From Bacteroides sp. (lineage in GTDB: Bacteria; Bacteroidota; Bacteroidia; Bacteroidales; Bacteroidaceae), in assembly GCA_030151885.1 (NCBI GenBank), contig JASLCG010000028.1, positions 1 through 16,093 on the forward strand: DNA of 16,093 nt, written 5' to 3'. Positions 1 through 6,825 of the stretch are shown piece after piece. A program made the translations under genes and the position numbers. Positions within the stretch are counted from its first letter, which is position 1; each line of letters opens with the position of its first letter. Below the pieces are notes generated by a model that saw nothing but the letters and a program-made list of their open reading frames with translations, was not told the origin of the DNA and made no database searches.

Positions 1-84
1 ATGTTCCGACCTTAATTTTTTGAAAAAAATTGATATTATGTTACATAGCCTATAGAAACTAGTATTAAATGAACAAAATGTAGT

Positions 85-92
85 TATATTTG
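85..92 (+). promoter_or_regulatory. Candidate -7 box for the S9D peptidase gene
   Basis: TATATTTG is an exact match to the Bacteroidetes -7 consensus TAnnTTTG. It lies about 75 bases before the preferred start at 170. No TTG-type -33 element is seen at the usual 17-23 base spacing, so the call rests on one element. Confidence 0.45.
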
Positions 93-169
93 CTTTATTA
101 CTGGATACCTTCTACTGTAGATGGTAGTTTAAAGTACATTTTGACATGAATCACTCTAATCAAGACGAT

Positions 170-2587
170 ATGAAAAAGACAACATTAGCCGTAATCGCTG
201 CATGTGGAATGACCTTCCCTGCCGCAGCACAAGAGAATCTGACCTATCAGAAGCCTCCAAAAGAGATTTTAGAGCTGGCAGATTTTAAAAGAGCTCCACT
301 ATTAACTATTAATGGAGACAACTCTGTAATGGTATTTTGTTATACAAATACCTACAAAACATTAGCAGACCTCTCTAAAGAAGAGATGCGACTAGGAGGA
401 CTCCGTATTGATCCTAATACAAACATCAGCAGTACGGTTCGATACTACAACAACCTTACTTTTAAGTCGTTAAAAGATAAAGCAGAGATTCAGCTAGACG
501 GATTGCCACAAAACGCTCAAATCGCAAACTTCACATGGTCGCCAGACCAATCTAAGCTAGCCTTTACCAATACGAGCAAAAATGGAGTAGAGCTTTGGGT
601 AGCCGACTTTAAAGCAGGAACTGCAAAACAGCTTACAGGTTCTAATTTAAATGCCAATTTGGGACGTCCTTTTACATGGATGCAAGATAGCAAATCGCTA
701 CTAGTGCTTACGCTGCCTCAAAATAGACAAGCGTTAATAGATACGAAGTCTGCCCTACCTACTGGACCTGTAGTTTCTAATAGCACCGTAGGAGTGAAAT
801 CTCAAAACATGACGCATCAAGATTTGCTTCAAAACCCTGTTGACGAAGCTAATTTTGAAAACCTCATTACATCAGAAATATATAAAATAACGCTAGACGG
901 TACTTTATCATTCTGGAAAGGTGCTGATATGTATTCCGATTTAAGTGTTTCGCCAAGTGGAGAGTATGTGCTAGTTAACACTATTCAACGCCCATTCTCG
1001 TACGCTGTACGCTATACAAGCTTTCCAAATGAGACTGATGTGTACACAGCAGGAGGAGAATTGGTTAAAGCAATTCATAAAAAACCATTGGTAGAGAGTT
1101 TACCCCCTGGCTTTATGTCAACCTATACGGGAAAAAGATACATAAACTGGCGTGCCGACGAACCTGCTACTTTATGGTGGGCAGAAGCTTTGGATGGTGG
1201 CGACCCTGCTAATAAAGTTGAATATAGAGATGCCGTATATCAGCAACAGGCTCCTTTTAATATTGAACCTAGTTTAATAACAAAGGTAACTAACCGTTTT
1301 GCAGGTATTACTTGGGGTAATGCAACTACTGCATTGGTTTACGACCAGTGGTGGGATACTAGAAATATGAAAACGTATTTAGTTAACCCTTCTGTAAGTA
1401 ACCAAAAAGCAAAGGTGTTGTTTGACCGTGATATGCAGGATATTTATAATGACCCAGGATCTTTTGATACTCAAAAAGATAAAAATGGTAGAAATGTATT
1501 GCGTATGGAGGGTAGTAATTTATTCCTTGTTGGTGAAGGACATTCGCCTAAAGGACAGTTCCCATTTGTACGTGAATACAACTTGAAGACTCAGAAAACA
1601 AAACCTCTATTTACATCTAAATATACCGACAAGAAGCTAGAAATTGTAGATATTGTGAATGCTAAAAAAGGAGAACTTATTGTTCGACTACAATCGGCTA
1701 CAGAATATCCTAATTACTTCTTAATTAATAAAAAAGGTAAAGAGACAGCTCTAACCAGTTTTGAAAATCCTTTCAAAGCAATGGAGGGTGTATATAAAGA
1801 GGTGATTAAATACAAACGTAAAGATGGTGTTGAATTAAGTGGTACGCTTTATTTACCTGCTGGTTACGACAGAACTAAAAAAGAGAAGTTACCTATGGTA
1901 ATGTGGGCATACCCTACAGAGTATAAAGATAAAAATAGTGCTAGTCAATCGGCTACGAATCCAAACGATTTTATCTACCCATTCTACGGATCGCCTATCT
2001 ACTGGGTAACACAAGGTTATGCTATCTTAGACGACGCTGCATTCCCTATTGTAGGTGAAGGTAACGAAGAACCTAACGATACATTCATAGAGCAACTTGT
2101 GGCAAATGCAGAGGCTGCTATTGATGCTGTTGATGCACTAGGCTATATAGATAGAAATCGTGTTGCAGTGGGTGGACACTCGTATGGTGCCTTCATGACT
2201 GCCAACTTATTAACCCATAGTAATCTATTTGCTGCAGGTATTGCAAGAAGTGGAGCATATAACCGTACGTTAACACCATTCGGCTTCCAAGCAGAACAAC
2301 GTAATTACTGGGAGGCTGCAAATGTATATAATGCGATGTCGCCATTTATGCACGCAGACCAAATGAAGACTCCTTTATTGCTAATTCATGGTGCCGACGA
2401 TAATAATACAGGTACACATACCATGCAAAGTGAGCGTTACTTTAATGCATTAAAAGGTTTTGGAGCTCCTACACGACTAGTGCTTCTTCCAAAAGAGAGT
2501 CACGGGTATGCTGCTAAAGAATCTGTGCTACATGTTCTTTGGGAACAAGACCAATGGTTAAACCATTACGTTAAGAATAAAAAATAA
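170..2587 (+). CDS. Secreted S9D-type prolyl-oligopeptidase-family serine peptidase (glutamyl endopeptidase-like)
   Basis: Serine peptidase with an N-terminal beta-propeller-like region and a C-terminal alpha/beta-hydrolase domain, predicted to cleave peptides in the periplasm or outside the cell. The frame opens at 146, but the ATG at 170 is preferred because it begins directly with a signal peptide (MKKTTLAVIAAC, ending PAAAQ); this gives 805 residues. Counting from 146, the catalytic triad is Ser679 in GGHSYGAF, Asp752 in HGADDNN and His786 in ESHGY. The stretches INWRADEPATLWWAEALDGG, ARSGAYNRTLTPFGF and MSPFM resemble, from memory, the S9D glutamyl endopeptidases related to plant chloroplast CGEP, rather than dipeptidyl peptidase IV. 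Glu-specific cleavage is inferred from that resemblance. The gene is monocistronic, with a promoter box upstream and a terminator at 2610-2649. The family is very likely; the exact specificity is less certain. Confidence 0.9.
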   Translation: MKKTTLAVIAACGMTFPAAAQENLTYQKPPKEILELADFKRAPLLTINGDNSVMVFCYTNTYKTLADLSKEEMRLGGLRIDPNTNISSTVRYYNNLTFKSLKDKAEIQLDGLPQNAQIANFTWSPDQSKLAFTNTSKNGVELWVADFKAGTAKQLTGSNLNANLGRPFTWMQDSKSLLVLTLPQNRQALIDTKSALPTGPVVSNSTVGVKSQNMTHQDLLQNPVDEANFENLITSEIYKITLDGTLSFWKGADMYSDLSVSPSGEYVLVNTIQRPFSYAVRYTSFPNETDVYTAGGELVKAIHKKPLVESLPPGFMSTYTGKRYINWRADEPATLWWAEALDGGDPANKVEYRDAVYQQQAPFNIEPSLITKVTNRFAGITWGNATTALVYDQWWDTRNMKTYLVNPSVSNQKAKVLFDRDMQDIYNDPGSFDTQKDKNGRNVLRMEGSNLFLVGEGHSPKGQFPFVREYNLKTQKTKPLFTSKYTDKKLEIVDIVNAKKGELIVRLQSATEYPNYFLINKKGKETALTSFENPFKAMEGVYKEVIKYKRKDGVELSGTLYLPAGYDRTKKEKLPMVMWAYPTEYKDKNSASQSATNPNDFIYPFYGSPIYWVTQGYAILDDAAFPIVGEGNEEPNDTFIEQLVANAEAAIDAVDALGYIDRNRVAVGGHSYGAFMTANLLTHSNLFAAGIARSGAYNRTLTPFGFQAEQRNYWEAANVYNAMSPFMHADQMKTPLLLIHGADDNNTGTHTMQSERYFNALKGFGAPTRLVLLPKESHGYAAKESVLHVLWEQDQWLNHYVKNKK

Positions 2588-2609
2588 TAGGTAGTTTACT
2601 ACTAAACTA

Positions 2610-2649
2610 AAAAAGGGAGTATCCAATAGGTTTTGGATGCTCCCTTTTT
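2610..2649 (+). terminator. Rho-independent terminator of the S9D peptidase gene
   Basis: A 17-base-pair stem (2610-2626 with 2633-2649) closes a 6-base loop and ends in a run of five T. The one imperfect pair is a U-G wobble in the plus-strand transcript. In the minus-strand transcript it would be a C-A mismatch, so the hairpin is built for the peptidase gene. Confidence 0.9.
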
Positions 2650-2789
2650 CATTTACTAGTGCTTTGCAACTTAACCCTTTTCTGGCGAGGGATAAGTGAA
2701 GACATATCTTAATATCTTAATCAACGCAAGTACAAGGTACGAAAAGGTTGTCTATTGTTATCTGCTTTTAGAGAGAAGTAAGGCAATAA

Positions 2790-3194
2790 TTAAAGTCCTT
2801 TTATATAGTTCCACCACATATTAAACGCTAGTAGCAACAAGATTGGTAGCAGTATATACCAACTCCATTTGCGTCTTAAAAAGGGGAAAAAGGTTTCTCT
2901 ATGGGTTAAGATGTCTTTAACCATCCAAATTCCAATAGCAAGAGCTAAAGAGTGTGTTATATAGACCAGAGGGTTAAGCCAAAAAGCAGCTTCAAACTCC
3001 CCCTTAAATAGTAAGATAGTGGCACGAGTTGAGCCACAAGCAGGACAAGGAATTCCTGTTATAGTTTTAAATGGACACAACAGCAAGTCTTCTGAACTTG
3101 AAGGGCTGAAATAAAAAAAAAGATATCCTATAGCTCCTAATATAAGGAGTATAGCATATCTTAATCTAAAATCTTCTTTTAACTTAGCGAACAT
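2790..3194 (-). CDS. DUF2752 family membrane protein
   Basis: Small inner-membrane protein of 134 residues and unknown biochemical role. The DUF2752 signature is clear: CPFKTITGIPCPACGSTRA at about residues 40-58, containing the family's Cys-Pro, Cys-Pro-x-Cys-Gly and Thr-Arg elements. Hydrophobic segments lie at about 13-30, 73-93 and 112-128. The spaced cysteines could form a disulfide or bind metal; this is inference. It is the second gene of an operon: its ATG (3192-3194) lies inside the last codons of the TM2-domain gene, an 11-base overlap that suggests translational coupling. No clear terminator is seen just downstream (2650-2789). Confidence 0.85.
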   Translation of the reverse strand: MFAKLKEDFRLRYAILLILGAIGYLFFYFSPSSSEDLLLCPFKTITGIPCPACGSTRATILLFKGEFEAAFWLNPLVYITHSLALAIGIWMVKDILTHRETFFPFLRRKWSWYILLPILLLLAFNMWWNYIKGL

Positions 3195-3522
3195 TTTTCA
3201 TGAATAGTTCGAAATTATAGTCTCTAGTTCTGCCCATAATCAAGAACCAGTCGATTAAAGTCCAAATACCTAATCCACCACATGTAATTAGTTTAAGTAC
3301 AGCAAGACCTGTTTCACCAAGAAGGAAACGATCTACAGCCAGTCCACCGAAGAATAGTGAAATAACTAGTAGAAATATTGGACTTTTATATGGCAAACTT
3401 TGAATTAAACCAAAAGAGCTATCATCAGCCTTTTCTAAACGTTCGCGCATTAACAGCGCTTGTTGAGGTGATACTTTATCGGCCATAGTTGCCATAAAAA
3501 TATCAATCCTAGTTGCTTCCAT
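3184..3522 (-). CDS. TM2 domain-containing membrane protein
   Basis: Membrane protein of 112 residues. After a soluble N-terminal part (about residues 1-45, with a helical MRERLEKAD-type stretch), a TM2 domain follows: two hydrophobic helices at about 48-63 and 74-95 joined by a short turn. Family hallmarks are visible: GGLAVDRFLLGETGL between the helices (the Asp-Arg-Phe motif) and GLGIWTLIDWFLIMG in the second helix. TM2 proteins have no agreed bacterial function. A TATATTTG promoter box lies about 28 bases before the start, and the downstream DUF2752 gene overlaps its end, so the two are almost certainly co-transcribed. The ATG at 3522 fits both the promoter position and the domain length. 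Confidence 0.85.
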   Translation of the reverse strand: MEATRIDIFMATMADKVSPQQALLMRERLEKADDSSFGLIQSLPYKSPIFLLVISLFFGGLAVDRFLLGETGLAVLKLITCGGLGIWTLIDWFLIMGRTRDYNFELFMKNVR

Positions 3523-3549
3523 AATTCATTATTTTAAATTAATAATTAA

Positions 3550-3581
3550 CAAATATAAGCTCTTTTACACAAACTATTCAA
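3550..3581 (-). promoter_or_regulatory. Promoter of the TM2-DUF2752 operon
   Basis: Read on the minus strand: TTG (3581-3579), a 21-base spacer, then TATATTTG (3557-3550). Both match the Bacteroidetes primary-sigma consensus (TTG and TAnnTTTG, spacer about 17-23). A start about 6-7 bases after the -7 box would leave a leader of about 20 bases before the ATG at 3522. Confidence 0.55.
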
Positions 3582-3610
3582 CTTTCACGTCTGTTTTTTT
3601 TACAAATAAC

Positions 3611-4291
3611 TCAAATTTCTGCGCTTAACGAATCTTTATCTATTAATATAATTCTTCTATTCTCAATTTTGATGCAGCCTTCTGTCTCAAGTTCTGATAA
3701 AGAACGAATTAGCGACTGCCTACTAACCCCAAATTTATCGGCAAGTTCTTGCCTTGTAAAAGGTATAGTTACCTCTGTTTGCTCATCGTTCTCTGCTGAT
3801 AGATGCAGTAAGTATTCCGCTATTTTACCTCTTAATGTTTTTAAAGCTAAGAAGTTTATTTTTTTACTTAAAAATCTATTCACATCAGATATAAGCTGTA
3901 TAAAGTTAAATAATAGTGTTTTATTGGATTGCATCCATTCCAGAAACTTCTCTTTCTTTAGTCTAAATAGTGTAACATTCTCTTCGGGAAGCACATTGAC
4001 GGGAAATACATTATCCTCGGCAAAAAGCATAGCAGGTGCCAATACATTGCCTATACCTAGTTTTTCAATATCGACAAACTTTCCTGAATCTGATACCATT
4101 CGGGCAACTAACGAGCCTTTTAATACTATTAATAAATAGTTACAAGGGTAGCCTATAAGAGCAACGATGTCGTTTTTCTTATAAGTATCTATTTTGCAAC
4201 CACTACCCATAAGCAGCTGATTTACCTCCTGCACGGTCATGTTCTTAAACAACGGACATAACATTAGTTGGTGTAATATATCGTTACTCAT
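3611..4291 (-). CDS. hcpR: Crp/Fnr-family transcriptional regulator, HcpR type
   Basis: Transcription factor with an N-terminal cyclic-nucleotide-binding-fold sensor domain (about residues 10-125), a dimerisation helix (about 125-155) and a C-terminal winged helix-turn-helix (FTRQELADKFGVSRQSLIRS, then LETEGCIKIENRRIILID). The frame stays open to an ATG at 4378, but the ATG at 4291 (226 residues, MSNDILHQL) is preferred: the longer version adds a basic hydrophobic extension foreign to the family, and its start would sit inside the probable operator at 4372-4389. A TAGATTTG promoter box (4327-4334) also lies between the two starts. It is divergent from hcp, the arrangement expected of HcpR, the activator of hybrid cluster protein genes under nitrite or NO stress (established in Porphyromonas and Desulfovibrio). 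Ligand (haem/NO) cannot be read from the sequence. Naming rests mainly on context plus the operator. Confidence 0.85.
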   Translation of the reverse strand: MSNDILHQLMLCPLFKNMTVQEVNQLLMGSGCKIDTYKKNDIVALIGYPCNYLLIVLKGSLVARMVSDSGKFVDIEKLGIGNVLAPAMLFAEDNVFPVNVLPEENVTLFRLKKEKFLEWMQSNKTLLFNFIQLISDVNRFLSKKINFLALKTLRGKIAEYLLHLSAENDEQTEVTIPFTRQELADKFGVSRQSLIRSLSELETEGCIKIENRRIILIDKDSLSAEI

Positions 4292-4326
4292 ATCTTTAAG
4301 TTCTAAAATTAATCTACTATAGAATA

Positions 4327-4334
4327 CAAATCTA
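4327..4334 (-). promoter_or_regulatory. Candidate -7 box for hcpR
   Basis: Read on the minus strand this is TAGATTTG, an exact TAnnTTTG match, about 36 bases before the preferred hcpR ATG at 4291. No clear -33 TTG is found at normal spacing. The centre of the inverted repeat at 4372-4389 would lie near -60 from a start about 6 bases after this box. Confidence 0.45.
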
Positions 4335-4371
4335 ACCAAAACAATGTTGTAAAGTCTCTTTTTTTTTAACA

Positions 4372-4389
4372 TTGTCACATAGGCGACAA
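4372..4389. promoter_or_regulatory. Probable HcpR operator (Crp/Fnr-type inverted repeat)
   Basis: TTGTCAC-ATAG-GCGACAA is an inverted repeat with 7-base arms and a 4-base centre; six of seven arm positions are symmetric, and flanking A4371/T4390 extend the symmetry by one. It has the architecture of a Crp/Fnr-family site. From memory it agrees, with one mismatch, with the TGTCGC-N4-GCGACA site described for Porphyromonas HcpR. It is the only such repeat noticed in the hcpR-hcp intergenic region, about 80-90 bases from both start codons. Binding is inferred. Confidence 0.75.
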
Positions 4390-4409
4390 TTATTTCCTTT
4401 TATAAGTCG

Positions 4410-4417
4410 TTGCTTTG
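4410..4417 (+). promoter_or_regulatory. hcp: Candidate -7 box for hcp
   Basis: TTGCTTTG matches TAnnTTTG except at the second base. A start about 6 bases downstream would give a leader of roughly 37 bases and place the centre of the inverted repeat (4380.5) near -42. That is the class II activator position, which would explain the missing -33 element. Confidence 0.4.
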
Positions 4418-4459
4418 CCGTACAAATAAAGAATAACAACGAATTTAAAAGATAAATCT

Positions 4460-6109
4460 ATGGAAAAGATGTTTTGTTACCAGTGTCAAGAAACAGCTAA
4501 AAATGAAGGCTGTACAGTTAAGGGTGTTTGTGGCAAAGATTTTATCACTTCAAATGCTATGGACCTTTTAATCTTTACAGTTGAAGGTATCTCGGTCTTA
4601 ACAACTGCATTAAGAGCTAAAAAAGCAGACTTTAACTTTAATACTTACAACGATTTTGTACGTGATGCTTTATTCTGCACAATAACAAACGCAAACTTTG
4701 ATGAACATAGTATCAAAGAGCGTATTACAGCCGCACTCTCTTTAAGAGAGGAGCTTAAAGCTGCTGCAATAGTAAATGGTATAGATTTACCAAAGCTAGA
4801 TTGTCTAAATTGGCATAACACAGAAGATAAGTATGACGTTACAGCATCGGCTGTTGGTATTTTACAAGAGAAGAATGTGGACGTTCGTTCATTGTCCGAA
4901 CTTACAATATATGGGTTGAAAGGGATGGCTGCCTATGCAGAACATGCAGCGCGTCTAGGTTATAAAGATGAGGAGATAGATGCCTTTATGCAGAAAGCGA
5001 TGAGTAGTATTGCTAAGAAAGAGTTATCGGTAGAAGAGCTAATTGGTCTTGTCCTTGAAACAGGTGCTTTTGGTGTTAAAACAATGGCACTGCTTGATAA
5101 AGCAAATACCGAAAACTACGGCAACCCTGAAATTACAACTGTTAATATTGGTGTGAAAAACAATCCTGCAATCTTAATTTCTGGACACGACCTTAAAGAT
5201 ATGGAAGAGCTATTGAAGCAAACAGAGGGTACGGGCGTAGATGTTTATACACACAGTGAAATGCTTCCTGCAAACTACTATCCTAAATTCAAACAGTACA
5301 AACACTTTGTAGGTAATTATGGTAATGCATGGTGGAAACAGCGTGAAGAGTTTGAAAAATTTAATGGTCCTATTCTATTTACTACAAACTGTATTGTTCC
5401 TCCAACATCGGGTGCTACATATAAAGATAGAGTATTTACAACTAACTCTACTGGCTTTCCAGGCTTTAAACACATTAAGGCTGATGAAAATGGTAAAAAA
5501 AACTTCTCAGAAATCATTGAGCTTGCTAAGAGATGCCCTGCTCCAGAAGCTATTGAAGAGGGTACAATTGTTGGAGGTTTTGCACATCATCAAGTGTTGC
5601 AACTAGCAGATAAAGTGGTAGAAGCTGTAAAAGATGGTGCTATTAAGAAGTTTGTCGTGATGGCTGGTTGCGATGGTAGAGTAAAAGGCAGAAGCTACTA
5701 TACTGAATTTGCAGAAGAGTTACCAAACGATACGGTTATTCTAACAGCTGGTTGTGCTAAGTACAGATACAACAAACTACAGTTGGGCGATATAAATGGC
5801 ATTCCTAGAGTGCTAGATGCTGGACAATGTAACGATAGTTATTCGCTTGCAGTAATTGCTATGAAGCTACAAGAGGTTTTTGGGCTAGAGAATATCAATG
5901 ATTTACCTATTGTTTACAACATTGCTTGGTACGAACAAAAAGCCGTTATAGTGTTGTTGGCACTGCTTAGTTTAGGAGTTAAAAACATTCACCTTGGACC
6001 TACATTACCAGCATTCTTATCTCCAAACGTTGTTAATGTATTGGTAGATAATTTTGGAATTGGTGGCATATCAGACGTTCAGAGCGATATGAAAGAGTGG
6101 ATTGCATAA
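4460..6109 (+). CDS. hcp: Hybrid cluster protein (hydroxylamine reductase / NO reductase), class I
   Basis: Cytoplasmic iron-sulfur enzyme of 549 residues, full length for class I. Hcp reduces hydroxylamine in vitro and acts in NO detoxification and nitrosative stress. The N-terminal cysteines Cys6, Cys9, Cys18 and Cys24 (C-x2-C-x8-C-x5-C) are the closely spaced pattern of strict anaerobes that binds a [4Fe-4S] cluster, not the wider [2Fe-2S] pattern of E. coli. All ligands of the 4Fe-2S-2O hybrid cluster can be placed by comparison with the Desulfovibrio protein: His243, Glu267, Cys311, Cys404 (in MAGCDG), Cys432 (in TAGCAKYRYNK), Cys457 (in DAGQCND) and Glu492, with the conserved Lys494 beside it. 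No separate Hcr reductase gene follows, as is usual in anaerobes. Its divergent neighbour is the HcpR-type regulator; an operator lies between them and a terminator follows at 6151. Confidence 0.97.
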   Translation: MEKMFCYQCQETAKNEGCTVKGVCGKDFITSNAMDLLIFTVEGISVLTTALRAKKADFNFNTYNDFVRDALFCTITNANFDEHSIKERITAALSLREELKAAAIVNGIDLPKLDCLNWHNTEDKYDVTASAVGILQEKNVDVRSLSELTIYGLKGMAAYAEHAARLGYKDEEIDAFMQKAMSSIAKKELSVEELIGLVLETGAFGVKTMALLDKANTENYGNPEITTVNIGVKNNPAILISGHDLKDMEELLKQTEGTGVDVYTHSEMLPANYYPKFKQYKHFVGNYGNAWWKQREEFEKFNGPILFTTNCIVPPTSGATYKDRVFTTNSTGFPGFKHIKADENGKKNFSEIIELAKRCPAPEAIEEGTIVGGFAHHQVLQLADKVVEAVKDGAIKKFVVMAGCDGRVKGRSYYTEFAEELPNDTVILTAGCAKYRYNKLQLGDINGIPRVLDAGQCNDSYSLAVIAMKLQEVFGLENINDLPIVYNIAWYEQKAVIVLLALLSLGVKNIHLGPTLPAFLSPNVVNVLVDNFGIGGISDVQSDMKEWIA

Positions 6110-6150
6110 TACATCAGCAATAATATTGTTTTAAAATTTAGTGATGACGT

Positions 6151-6185
6151 AAAAGCATTGTCTAGTACATAGACAGTGCTTTTTT
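6151..6185 (+). terminator. Rho-independent terminator of hcp
   Basis: A 14-base-pair stem (6151-6164 with 6170-6183) closes a 5-base loop and ends in a T run (6180-6185). Its one non-Watson-Crick pair is a U-G wobble in the plus-strand transcript, so it fits hcp. Confidence 0.9.
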
Positions 6186-6375
6186 ATTTGGTGCTGACAC
6201 TCATCAGAAGTGGCCTTTAGAGGGATAACCCTTTACCAGTTCTTTTTAAATATAAATAGTTTAAAAGTATTTAATGTATTAATCTTTTATATGGCTATTT
6301 GCCATAGACGTGTTACATTTAACAGCTCTTTTTAAGGGCTACTAATGGGTTTATACCCCTTTAAAACAGTTTTAT
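6186..6375. other. Intergenic region before the YnfA-family gene
   Basis: About 190 AT-rich bases after the hcp terminator. I see short hairpin-forming words (ATGGCTATTTGCCAT at about 6291-6305 and GGGTTTATACCC near 6346) but no TAnnTTTG box, convincing coding frame or RNA gene. The promoter of the downstream gene should lie here and could not be identified. Confidence 0.4.
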
Positions 6376-6705
6376 ATGCTATTATTAAAAACAATCTTTA
6401 TATTTATTCTTGCAGGTATATGCGAAATTGGTGGTGGCTATTTAATATGGCAATCTATTCGTGAAGATAAACCTGTGTGGTATGGTGTGCTGGGAGGTGC
6501 AATATTAATTCTTTACGGTGTAGTTGCCACGTTTCAGATGTCAAATTTCGCCAAAGTATATGCTACTTATGGCGGTTTTTTTATTGTTCTTTCGCTTGTT
6601 TGGGCCTTCCTATTCGATAAATATGTGCCTAGCCGATACGATATTTTAGGAACAATAATTGTTCTAATTGGTGTTTGCATTATCTACTATTCTCCACGAG
6701 GTTAA
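6376..6705 (+). CDS. YnfA-family (UPF0060) small membrane protein
   Basis: Inner-membrane protein of 109 residues, the usual length for UPF0060/YnfA. Four hydrophobic segments are visible at about 3-25, 32-53, 60-80 and 88-107, the topology of small-multidrug-resistance-like proteins. Family-typical stretches are AGICEIGGGYLIW near the N-terminus with its conserved Glu in the first helix, VYATYGGFFIVLSLVWAF in the third, and DRYD-like PSRYDILG before the fourth. Some YnfA proteins (for example in Shigella) have been linked to efflux of cationic compounds; the substrate here is unknown. It stands alone between the hcp terminator and a lipoprotein gene 120 bases downstream, possibly co-transcribed with the latter because no terminator separates them. 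Confidence 0.9.
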   Translation: MLLLKTIFIFILAGICEIGGGYLIWQSIREDKPVWYGVLGGAILILYGVVATFQMSNFAKVYATYGGFFIVLSLVWAFLFDKYVPSRYDILGTIIVLIGVCIIYYSPRG

Positions 6706-6772
6706 CAGGCAGCAAACACCTTTTTAACATAAATGAACTGAGTTACTATTTCTTACTCTGCCTCTTTTTTCC

Positions 6773-6780
6773 CAATTTTG
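6773..6780 (+). promoter_or_regulatory. Weak candidate -7 box for the EEP lipoprotein gene
   Basis: CAATTTTG differs from TAnnTTTG only at the first base and lies about 46 bases before the ATG at 6826. No -33 TTG is visible at normal spacing, so read-through from the upstream gene is an alternative. Confidence 0.25.
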
Positions 6781-6825
6781 TAGGGAGCGACATAAGTAAT
6801 CAACTTAAATATTAAAAATCGTAAT

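Noticed and set aside
146..169. Upstream ATG of the S9D peptidase
   Set aside because: It adds a polar eight-residue stretch in front of an otherwise standard signal peptide; the ATG at 170 is the better start, although 146 cannot be excluded.
3669..4139. Open frame of 156 codons on the plus strand inside the hcpR gene
   Set aside because: It is antisense to a well-defined Crp/Fnr protein, its translation is Ser/Leu-rich with no domain, and no promoter box precedes it.
2670..6240. Shared word GAGGGATAA near 2686 and 6220 in two intergenic regions, considered as a dispersed repeat
   Set aside because: The match is only about nine bases with no extended similarity or shared flanks, as expected by chance.
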